This document shows, one piece after another, positions 17,285-24,712 of a DNA stretch of 24,712 nucleotides (position 1 is the stretch's first letter; every line of letters begins with the position of its first letter). The stretch is taken from the NCBI GenBank assembly GCA_001275005.1, contig JWZX01001740.1, forward strand, positions 1 to 24,712, read 5' to 3'. Both the position numbers and the translations under genes were made by a program. This DNA comes from Chrysochromulina tobinii (Eukaryota > Haptophyta > Prymnesiales > Chrysochromulinaceae). The notes beneath the pieces were generated by a model. The model was not told the DNA's origin and did no database searches. It was given only the letters and a program-made list of their open reading frames with translations.

Positions 17285-19633
17285 TCACGTGCGGCGGCAC
17301 TGGCGCTTCGAGCCACGGCCACGCGAACACACGCGAGAATAGCACTCTTCCTGGGACTTGCACACGAAGAAGCTCCCATGCGTGACCATCTCCTCCGCAG
17401 TGAACACATCGAAGCAGTCAGCGCAAATTACATTCTTTGCTTCGTCGGCGGCAGAAGCGGCGGCCTTGGCGGCCTTCTCCTCCGTTTTCTTGGAGACGAC
17501 CTTGGCGGCCTGCTCTGCTCCCTCGGCAGCCGCACCCTCCCGTCCGGCGGCCTTGGCGGCCTTCTCCTGCTTTTGCTTTGAGGTGACCTTGGCGGCCTGC
17601 TCTGCTCCCTTGGCAGCGGCACCCTCCCGTCCGGCGGCCTTGGCGGCCTTCTCCGCTTCCTTGGCATTGGCGCGCACCTGTCTCTCCTCCTCCTTGGCAG
17701 CGGCCTTGGCAGCCTTCTCCGCCTCCTTGGCATTGGCCTTGGCGGCCTTCTCCGCTTCCTTGGCATCGGCGCGCACCCGCCTCTCCTCAGCCTTGGCCTG
17801 CCGCTCGTCGGCAGCCTCCGCCTTCTTTGCGGCCGCGCCAACCCGCTTGGCGATGAGCCTGCCCTTCTTGGATCCCTTGCCCGGCTTGCCAATAGTGACA
17901 GTGATGGGGCGCGGCATCGGCATGTGCGCCTCGTGGTGGATGAACTGGCAGCGACCGAGGCCGCCGCCTCCGGACATGTCCACATCGTCCTCGGGCTCGT
18001 CATCAGCACCGTCTCCAGGATCTTGTCCGGCCATGATGCGAGCAAGGTGTAGGTCGTGCATCACGCCGCGCGAAGCCAGAGGTGAGGGTGCAATGCGGTT
18101 CCTCTTGCGATGGCCCTTCTTCGTCGTCGACATCTTGTTTGCGATGTTCCACTCGTTCAGGCCGCCAAAGAATTCCTCGAACTCGAGCTTTGTATATGCA
18201 TGACCATCTGGGGCTATGCGCGTCTCTTCTGCTGCCGCACCCTCGTACGCAGCGGGAGCGCGCTCCGCGTCCGCGGCCTCGGCCGCCGCAGCATCCTCGT
18301 CCGCATCCTTGTCAGCCGCGCCCTCCTTAGCGCCCTCCGCCGCGCTCTCGTTCGCCACACGCTCGGCAGCGCCCGCCTCGGCCGCCGCAGCATCCTCGTC
18401 CGCATCCTTGTCCGCCGCGCCCTCCTGAGCGCCCTCCGCCGCGCTCTGATTCGCCACACGCTCCGCGGCCGCGGCCTCGGGCGCCGCAGCATCCTCGTCC
18501 GCATCCTTGTCAGCCGCGCCCTCCTGAGCGCCCACCGCCGCGCTCCGTTCCGCCTCACACTCGGCAGCGCGCTCGCCAAAGTATGGGGGGCGCGGCGGTG
18601 GCGTGAAATCTTCGTCGGCATTGGGGTTGGTAATGCCGTATTGCGGGGGGTTGCAGACCGCCTTCTTAACTGCGCAGAAGTTGGGGACAGGTGTGATGAG
18701 CGCAGCGCAGGGAGGCGAAGCAGAGGGCACGGCGGCAAAGCGCACTGTGCATCATCAAGTGCTCCGCACGCGTCTTCTGCTTGCCATTGTACGGCATACC
18801 AAGACCATGCAAGGCCTGCACAGCGTCTCCGATCATCTTCACGGTCTTGGGCCTCGAGTACATATGGCCGGAGACTTCGCGGCACTCTTGTACCATCATC
18901 GCATTGATGATGCGGTCCTGCGACGGCGACGGCGGTGGTGATGGAGGTGGTCACAGTGGCAGTGGCAATTGCAATGGCGGCAGACTCAGAGGCAGAGGCA
19001 GCTGTGAGCTGTGAGGCCTGCGGTCATACCTTGTCGCGGCTTGCCGGGGCCGTCAGCAGCTCCGGATCGAAAAACTTGGCTGGCAAGTTGTAGGCCGCGC
19101 GATACGGTGGGGTCACAGGATCCGGAACGATCTCGGCGAATCTCTGCTCGCGCTTGCCGCCCCACTTGCTCTTCTCCTCGTCGCGATCGAGTTCGATCGT
19201 CTCGGAGACGGGGAATTCCCAATCCACCTACAACGAGACGCAGACGCACACGTCAAGGAGTGCGCACAGGCGAGAGAGTCGGAAAACGCATCCCCGAGTG
19301 AGTGGATGCGCGCACATCGTTGCCGCTCAGCATGAGCTTGAGTCCGTTGTAGGCGCCTCCTTTCAAGCCCGGAAACATTTGTGTCCTCGCTTTGGATGCT
19401 GGCATGCCGATGATGTCTGCAACGCAGTCGTAGCCGGCCTTGAGGAGGTTATTCTCGATGCTCGCGCGCTTATCGTGATCGATGCTGTACAGCTGGGACC
19501 AGCGGTAGAGGAATGACGGAGTGTTCTCCTCGCCATTGACCACGTAGCGATCCATGGTGTCGAGCGATGCGAATCCCGGTGTGGGTCGTCCGATGGACGC
19601 GCGACACGGATGGAGAGCAAAATCTCCGCTCAT
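17285..19633 (-). CDS. Ala/Lys/Glu-rich repeat protein with C-terminal Cys cluster (four exons)
   Basis: Exons 19633-19316, 19227-19030, 18917-18746 and 18669-17285 give 690 aa. Introns are 88, 112 and 76 nt, with donors GTGCGC, GTATGA and GTGCGC and acceptors TTGTAG, GTCGCAG and GCGCAG; each join keeps frame. The first ~250 residues look folded (SFLYRWSQLYSIDHDKRASI; AYNLPAKFFDPELL; ECREVSGHMYSRPKTVKMIG; NPPQYGITNPNADEDF) but match no family I recognise. Residues about 266-370 are three 33-aa Ala/Asp/Glu repeats. A basic Gly/Lys patch is next (GKPGKGSKKGRLIAKRVG), then a TolA-like Ala/Lys/Glu helix with an internal ~35-aa duplication. The end (ICADCFDVFTAEEM, FFVCKSQEECYSRVC) has a C-x2-C plus further Cys, probably zinc-binding. 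A methionine at 19555 in excellent Kozak context (ACCATGG) is an alternative start. Confidence 0.7.
18270..18560. repeat. 99-bp in-frame tandem repeat, 3 copies (33-aa units)
   Basis: A shared block beginning GCATCCTCGTCCGCATCC occurs at 18291, 18390 and 18489, exactly 99 bp apart each time. On the minus strand each unit encodes 33 residues of the form GAxEGAADKDADEDAAA. Because the period is a multiple of three, copy-number change would preserve the reading frame. Confidence 0.9.
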
Positions 19634-19973
19634 ACAGTACGGTTTTGGTTCAGTTTCAGTTTCGTCGCGGTCCCCCCGCGGCTTCGCTCCCCTCGGTCAA
19701 CACAAGTACTGAGTACTCGCTCGCTCGGGCTTCTGCTTTGGTAAAAGGCGACAATCGATCCAAAACGGTGTGTGACCATTGAAGAACCGTGAAGGTGAAC
19801 GACGCAAATAACGCGATATGGGCCGCGCTGCGTGCCTGTTCGCGCAGCCCCCTTTCCCGACGCCCACGGTGGCGCCGCGTGCTGAGGATGAAAACCCTGT
19901 GCTCATCCCCTCAGCGGATTTTGGAGAACTCTTTTCAATTTGATATAATTAAAGCGCCCGGTCTACTCCTCGC
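19634..19973. other. Intergenic region between two minus-strand genes
   Basis: It should hold the 3' UTR of the 2OG-oxygenase-like gene and the promoter of the Ala/Lys-rich repeat gene. An AT-rich tract near 19937-19953 (AATTTGATATAATTAAAG) lies about 30 bp beyond the oxygenase gene's stop and may belong to its 3'-end signals. No gene was recognised. Confidence 0.45.
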
Positions 19974-22900
19974 TCATCTGGTGCAGCGAGGCGAGGCGCG
20001 TGCCGAGGTGAGCATGCAACGCAGGTCATCAGCGGCAATCAACGTACCTGGTGCAGCGCGAGCGCGGCGAGCTGCTTCGAGGTGGCGGCGATGGTGGCGG
20101 GCTCGGAGGTGGCGGCAAGGGAGGCGGAGAGGGAGGGGGTGGGGATGGCGGCGGAGAGGGTGGCGGCCGCGAGGGCGGCGGCGAGGGCGGCGGTGGTGAA
20201 GGGGGCGGCGAGGGCGGCGGCGGCGGCGGCGAAGGTGGCGGACTCGGCGGCGGCGGCAATGCTGGTGGGCTCGGAGACGTTGGCAAGGGAGGAGGCGAGG
20301 GAAGTTTTGGGGATGGCGGCGGGGAGGGTGGGAGTGGCAAGGGCGGCGGCGAGGGCGGTGTTGAACTCCAGGGCGGCGACGGCAGAGGCGGCGAAGGTGG
20401 CTGTGAGGGCCGTGGTGGTAAGGGCGGTCGTGTTGAGGTGGCTCCCGCCAATGTGGCCAAGGCCAGAACGGCGACGCGTTTTCGTGCTGGTGAGCCTGGA
20501 TTGCTACCACACTGTGTCCGCTTGTTCGCGAGGGCTGCAACGGCGACGGGGGTGGGGGCGACGGTGGTGGTGGTGCGGGCGGTGGGCTCGGAGGAGGCGG
20601 TGGCGGCGCTGGTGGTGGTGAGGGTGGAGGAGGCCAGCAGGGTAGAGGGCGAGGGGGTGGAGGCCTCAAAAAACCTGGGCTTCGATCCCACAGGCTTCGA
20701 TCGCCAACCATCTTGAAAAGCCATCGCTGTGAAGTTTTGGCATCCATCGTCGGCAATCGCCAGAAAGACTTTGTCATGTCTTGGGGTTTGCTCGGCGGCG
20801 GGTGCGCCATGCAGATCTCTTCCCGCGTCAAAAATGACAGCAGGCGCTAGCATGGGCGTGCGGGCCATGCCAAATTCCGTCAACACCGGACGCTGATCAA
20901 CTGAGAAGAGCAACTTCAGTAAGGTGCCGTTTCCAGCCCCCGTCCGAAGCTGGATGTCACGGTGGAGCTTCTGCGGCCCTGCCGGCGTCTCGCTTGGAAG
21001 TGTTGTTGTGACCACCGCGTCAACAATGCACGCTTCGAGGCCGACACGCTCTTCAACGTAGCGGACGACCTCCGGGTTGGCCAACACCTGTAACAGTGAG
21101 GGGATTGTCTTACTGCAAGCAGGGACAAGGAGGTAAGGGAGATAGACATGAGTGGCGTACCTGTTGTTTCACTTGACGCCAAACCAAAACCTTGTCAAGC
21201 ACAAAGTCCTTGCGCCCATTGAGGCCCTGCTTATGGCGAGGCTTCTTCTTCACCATTTTTTCGACGTGCTCACGCAATTCTGGTGAGATATTGAGAGCTG
21301 GCAAGGGCATCGGCGACGGCAAAAGAGCTGGCAAGGGCATCGGCGACGCCTCGTCCTCGTCCTCCTCGCTTCTGCCTTGCTTGCGACTTGCTGAATTCAG
21401 CAAGTCGCCGCACGCCAAGCACATGTCATGGTCGCAAGGCTCGCAGGAGAACGCGAGCGCCTTCGCATATATTGCTTGAGAGCACTCGTCGCACTTCAGA
21501 CGCTTTGTAGCTCTCTCATGCTTGAGCACGTGGCCCTTATGGCAGCGGAGGGCACTGCCAATCTCGACTAAAGCTGCGTGCGGCGCCGACCCTGATGAAC
21601 ATCCTGATGATGGCAATGGCGCCGGTGGCGGTGGCGGTGGCGGTTTCGGTGCCCGTGCCGGTGCCGGTGCCGGTGCCAAAGACGAAATGTCTGAAGGCGC
21701 TGGCGGCAGCTGTCGCGTGGACGCAGGGGGCGGGAGCACGCACGGCGCCGGTGCCGGTGGCAGTGGCAGTGGCGGTGCCGGTGCCGGTGCCAAAGACGAA
21801 AAGGCTGAAGGCGCTGGCGGCAGCTGTCGCGTGGACGCAGGGGGCGGGAGCACGCACGGCGCCGGTGCCGGTGGCGGTGGCGGTGCCCGTGCCGGTGCCG
21901 GTGCCAAGGACGAAATGTCTGAAGGCGCTGGCGGCAGCTGTCGCGTGGACGCAGGGGGCGGGGGCGCGCACGGCGCCGGTGCCGGTGGCGGTGGCAGTGG
22001 CGGTGCCGGTGGCGGTGGCAGTGGCGGTGGCGGTGGCGGTGGCGGTGCCGACAAAAAGTCTGAAGGCGCTGGCGGCAGCTGTCGCGTGGACGCAGAGGCA
22101 GGGGAGGCGGCGGCGACGGTGGTGGTGGCAAGGGCGGCGGCAGCGACGAGGGCGGAGGTAAGGGAGGAGGCGGCGAAGGAGGTGGAGGCGCCGGCGGCGG
22201 TGGAGAGGGTGACAGAGGCATGGGTGGTGGGGGCGAGGGCGGTGGTGGCACGGGTGGTGGAGGTGAGGGTGGTGGAGCCGGCGGCGGCGGCGAGTGCGGC
22301 GGTGGGCACGGAGGCGGAGATGAAGGCGGCGGGCAGCGGGAACTGCTCATCGTGCGCAAGGTTGGTTGCGCTCGAGTAGCTATAGTCGAGCAGCTCGTCC
22401 AAGTCGATTTCACTGTCGACACGGTCGATGTCCGCCGCCAACAACGTCCACGCGCTGCCGCCGGACAGGTTGATGACCGGGGCGGCGGTGGGCACGGAGG
22501 CGGAGATGAAGGCGGCGGGCAACGCGTGCGGGAACTGCTCACCGTGCGCAAGGTTGGTTGCGCTCGAGTGGCTATCGTTGAGCAGCTCTTCCAAGTTGAT
22601 TTCACCGTCGACACCGTCGATCAAGCACGAGTCCGCGCTGCTCATCGGGAAGGTGGTGCCGTTGCTGAACAGCTCTCGACTGCGACTGTTAATATCCCTG
22701 GAGCCGTCGCCGTCGACAATCATATCAAGCAGCTCCTCGATATTGTCCACCGTGTCGATACAGCCGCACTGGCATACCGGGCCCTGGCAGGGGCATCGAC
22801 ACGACTTGCACGTCCTCAGTCTGTTTGCCTTGCTGTCGCCTTCCAATTTCCGAGTGGCATACTGGAGCGCTTTCATCTGTGAGAGTCGTCTCACTCCGTG

Positions 22901-23113
22901 GATGGCAACGAGCTGCGTTTTACACATCCAGCGGAAATGATCCGCCTGCTTCTGGCAATCGAATTTTTGTGTTGCCGCCGCACACCACTCATCTTGGGGA
23001 ATGTGCACCCGACAAAGTAGGCATATGTGCTGGCCTGGATTGATTGTCTCCGTGCATCTTCGGGTATTTGGAGTAGTCACGTCGAGCGCTGGCGTCTCGT
23101 TCGACCCCATCAT
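19974..23113 (-). CDS. Cys-rich/ZZ-like zinc protein with 2OG-Fe(II) oxygenase-like core and Ser-Pro-Pro-Pro tail (three exons)
   Basis: Exons 23113-21161, 21087-20048 and 19977-19974 give 998 aa. Intron 1 (73 nt; CAG|GTACGC...GTTACAG|GTG) joins VWRQVKQQ-VLANPEVVRYVEE. Intron 2 (70 nt; CAG|GTACGT...CACCAG|A) forms the stop codon; if it is retained, five other residues end the protein. The N-terminus (about 30-115) is Cys-rich. Two acidic repeats follow (INLEELLNDSHSSATNLAH; IDLDELLDYSYSSATNLAH), then a Pro-rich region with four copies of PPPASTRQLPPAPS. Residues about 522-570 (CHKGHVLKHERATKRLKCDE, then FSCEPCDHDMCLAC) form a ZZ/C1-like zinc site. Residues about 640-770 fit a 2OG-Fe(II) oxygenase: His693-x-Asp695, His744 (49 residues after the Asp) and Arg754 (10 after the His), with VIFDAGRDLHG as the distal strand. 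The tail (about 840-990) is SPPP-type, as in hydroxyproline-rich glycoproteins. The oxygenase call is an inference from motif spacing. Confidence 0.7.
21600..22090. repeat. ~100-bp GC-rich imperfect tandem repeats within the oxygenase-like gene
   Basis: Blocks containing CTGAAGGCGCTGGCGGCAGC followed by TGTCGCGTGGACGCAG recur near 21692, 21806, 21917 and 22061, separated by variable GGTGCCGGTGGC runs. On the minus strand each encodes PPPASTRQLPPAPS plus a Pro/Ala spacer. Spacer length varies, so the array evolves by short-repeat slippage that preserves frame. Confidence 0.8.
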
Positions 23114-23595
23114 GTCGAAGGCCTCGCCGATGTCGCCCGAAAAACACGCGTTGGATGGAGATTAGGACGTGATCCGAAACTTTCATGTTTTTTTTGGACA
23201 TGCTGAAACGGCCCAATCGTGTTGCTGCGCTGCTGTGAAACACACGCGCGCCGGGTCTGACGTGTGTATTCCGGGTCGGATAAGGATATAGCTCCGTAGG
23301 ATACAGATAGATGCCGCCCATGATCATTGGGCGCGCGCAACCTGTCAACAGTGTCGACCAGCTTCATGAATACGACGATTAGAACTCGATCTCGAACTCC
23401 TATACTTCGACTCCAACTCTAGCGTCGGACAGCCGAGGCGAGACGCTACAGACTCCGCTCTCGAGCAGCAGCGCATGCAGAATTGCTTGCGAGTGCGCAA
23501 AAAGTCGTGGAGAGCACGCTTTTCGCGACAAGGAATTTCCTTTACTATCGTCCGACTGACTCCGACGTTACACACATACTAGCCGAGCTTGCATA
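23114..23595. other. Intergenic region upstream of the oxygenase-like gene
   Basis: This less GC-rich stretch probably contains the promoter and 5' UTR of the minus-strand oxygenase-like gene and the 3' end of the Pro/Ser-rich gene. Short open frames lack domains. A T-rich run (TTTTTTTTGG near 23188) and TAGGATACAGATAGATG near 23297 are the only notable strings; no RNA gene was seen. Confidence 0.45.
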
Positions 23596-24712
23596 CTAAT
23601 TTGCAGCTGAAAAACATTTGAATAAGACACATATTCGAAGCAATGCGGCCCGAAAAAGGGGCCGAGAAAAGGTAAGCGGTGGTGTTAGGCGGTGGCGATC
23701 GCGGAGATGATGGCGGCGGCGGCGATGGCGTAGGCGATGACGGCGGCATTGGAGGTGATGGCGGCGGCGGCGATAACGGCGGCGATAACGGTGGAGAAGG
23801 CGATGGAAAGCGTGGTGGCGATCGCGGAGGCGATGGCGGTAGTGGCGGCGATGGCGGCGGCAGCGATGGCAGTAGAGAAGGCGGTGGAGAGGACTTTGGC
23901 GATGGCGGTGGAGGCGAAGCAGGTGGCGGCGAAGGTGATGGAGGCGATGGCGGCGGCGGAGATGGCGGTAGAGAAGGTGGTGGAGAAGGCGGTGGAGAGG
24001 TGGGAGGCGATTGCGGAGGCGATGGCGTTGTGGCGGCGATGACGGCGGCGGTGATGGTGGTGGAGACGGCGGTAGAGACGGCAGTGGGGATGGCGTCGAA
24101 GGCGATGGCGGCGGCAGCAACGGCGGAGGCGATGGAGGCGGCGAAGGCGGTGGAGATGGCGGTGGTGACGGCGGTGGAGACGGCGGTGGGGATGGCAGCA
24201 ATGACGATGGCGGCAGCGGCAACGGCGGAGGCGATGGCGCAGGCGGTGAAGGCGGTGGAGAAGGCGGTGGAGACGGCTGTGGAGACGGTGATGGGGATGG
24301 CGGCGAAGGCGATGGCAGAGGCGGCAACGGCGGAGGCGATGGCGAAGGCGGTGAAGGCGGTGGGAATAGCGGTGGTGACGGTGGTGGAGACGGCGGTGAG
24401 GATGGCGGCGAAGGCGATGGCGGAGGCAGCAACAGCGGAGGCGATGGCGGAGGCTGTGAAGGCGTTGGAGATGGTGGTGGTGACGGCGGTGGAGACGGCG
24501 GTGGGGATGACGGTGGAGGCGATGGCGGAAGCGGCAACGGCGGAGGCGATGGCGGAGGCTTTGAAGGCGGTGAAGATGGTGGTGGTGAAGGCGGTGGAGA
24601 CGGCGTTGAGGATGGCGTTGGAGGCGATGGCGGAGGCGGCAACAGCGGAGGCGAGGGCGGAGGCGATGAAGGCGGTGGAGATGGCGGTGGTGAAGGCGGT
24701 GGAGACGGCGGT
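23596..24712 (-). CDS. Pro/Ser-rich (pherophorin/extensin-like) protein, 5' end beyond window, frame broken
   Basis: From the right edge the minus strand reads as uninterrupted SPPPSPPP-type sequence for about 225 codons. Near 24024-24036 (coding strand CCGCCACAACGCC) the Pro/Ser pattern leaves this frame, which becomes His/Arg/Leu-rich until a stop at 23596. It continues in the next frame down to about 23685, where that frame stops at 23579. No GT donor lies at the switch, so an intron is unlikely. A one-base indel (true mutation or assembly error) explains it better. Such SPPP tracts are typical of hydroxyproline-rich extracellular-matrix proteins of algae. The globular domains that would confirm the family are outside the window, so a non-coding minisatellite is a real alternative. 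Confidence 0.45.
   Translation of the reverse strand, partial: PPSPPPSPPPSPPPSSPPPSPPLLPPPPSPPTPSSTPSPPPSPPPSSPPSKPPPSPPPLPLPPSPPPSSPPPSPPPSPPPSPTPSQPPPSPPLLLPPPSPSPPSSPPSPPPSPPLFPPPSPPSPSPPPLPPLPSPSPPSPSPSPQPSPPPSPPPSPPAPSPPPLPLPPSSLLPSPPPSPPPSPPPSPPPSPPPSPPPLLPPPSPSTPSPLPSLPPSPPPSPPPSSPPQRHRLRNRLPPLHRLLHHLLYRHLRRRHRLHHLRRHLLRLHRHRQSPLHRLLYCHRCRRHRRHYRHRLRDRHHAFHRLLHRYRRRYRRRRHHLQCRRHRLRHRRRRHHLRDRHRLTPPLTFSRPLFRAALLRICVLFKCFSAAN
23690..24712. repeat. Extended GGCGGTGGAGA-type minisatellite
   Basis: The plus strand is almost entirely made of GGCGGTGGAGACGGCGGTGG-like short units mixed with GGCGATGGCGG variants. The array continues to the right edge. It underlies the Pro/Ser-rich reading frame on the minus strand and would be prone to slippage and assembly error. 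Confidence 0.85.

Noticed and set aside
20051-20716. Plus-strand Gly/Glu-rich frame
   Set aside because: Reverse complement of the SPPP tail; the minus-strand frame is contiguous with the oxygenase-like core.
21522-22379. Plus-strand Gly/Ala-rich frames
   Set aside because: Reverse complement of Pro-rich repeats in the oxygenase-like gene; the minus frame alone carries zinc motifs on both sides.

Overview
The window looks like nuclear DNA from a GC-rich alga. Most genes carry short introns of 70-164 nt, and neighbouring genes are tightly packed on both strands. The protochlorophyllide-reductase-like gene starts with a secretory signal followed by an Ala-Ala-Phe motif, the usual entry signal for secondary red-type plastids. 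Pro/Ser-rich wall-type proteins are also present. Together these favour a haptophyte, or another alga with a red-derived plastid such as a pelagophyte. This is an inference from gene content, not a species call.

Left part (1-7.4 kb). An FHA plus SAP-like protein (minus strand) runs off the left edge. A large STAND-type NTPase of the TEP1/NPHP3 style (minus, three exons) follows. It diverges across about 160 bp from a family-90 glycosyltransferase (plus, two exons).

Middle (7.5-16.4 kb). A small secreted four-cysteine orphan (plus) converges on a low-complexity coiled-coil protein (minus, two exons). That protein diverges across 147 bp from a multi-zinc-finger protein (plus). Next come a DDX3/Ded1-type DEAD-box RNA helicase (plus, two exons) and a plastid-targeted POR-like short-chain dehydrogenase (plus, two exons).

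Right part (17-24.7 kb). Three minus-strand genes follow: a four-exon Ala/Lys-rich repeat protein with a C-terminal Cys cluster; a three-exon protein joining Cys-rich and ZZ-like zinc modules, a 2OG-Fe(II)-oxygenase-like core and a Ser-Pro-Pro-Pro tail; and the 3' part of a Pro/Ser-rich gene whose frame breaks midway.

The genes do not form one pathway; this looks like an ordinary gene-dense nuclear segment. The most unusual features concern introns. One intron is built from about six tandem ~22-nt units, each joined to the next at an AG|GT-like boundary, and its first 28 nt repeat the start of the next exon. One intron appears to be GC-AG. Several introns have short direct repeats at both splice sites. 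Donors favour GTRYG. Other points of interest are the POR homologue with a changed cofactor motif and the 2OG-oxygenase core fused to a hydroxyproline-rich-type tail. All splice sites were placed by reading frame and homology logic, not by transcripts.
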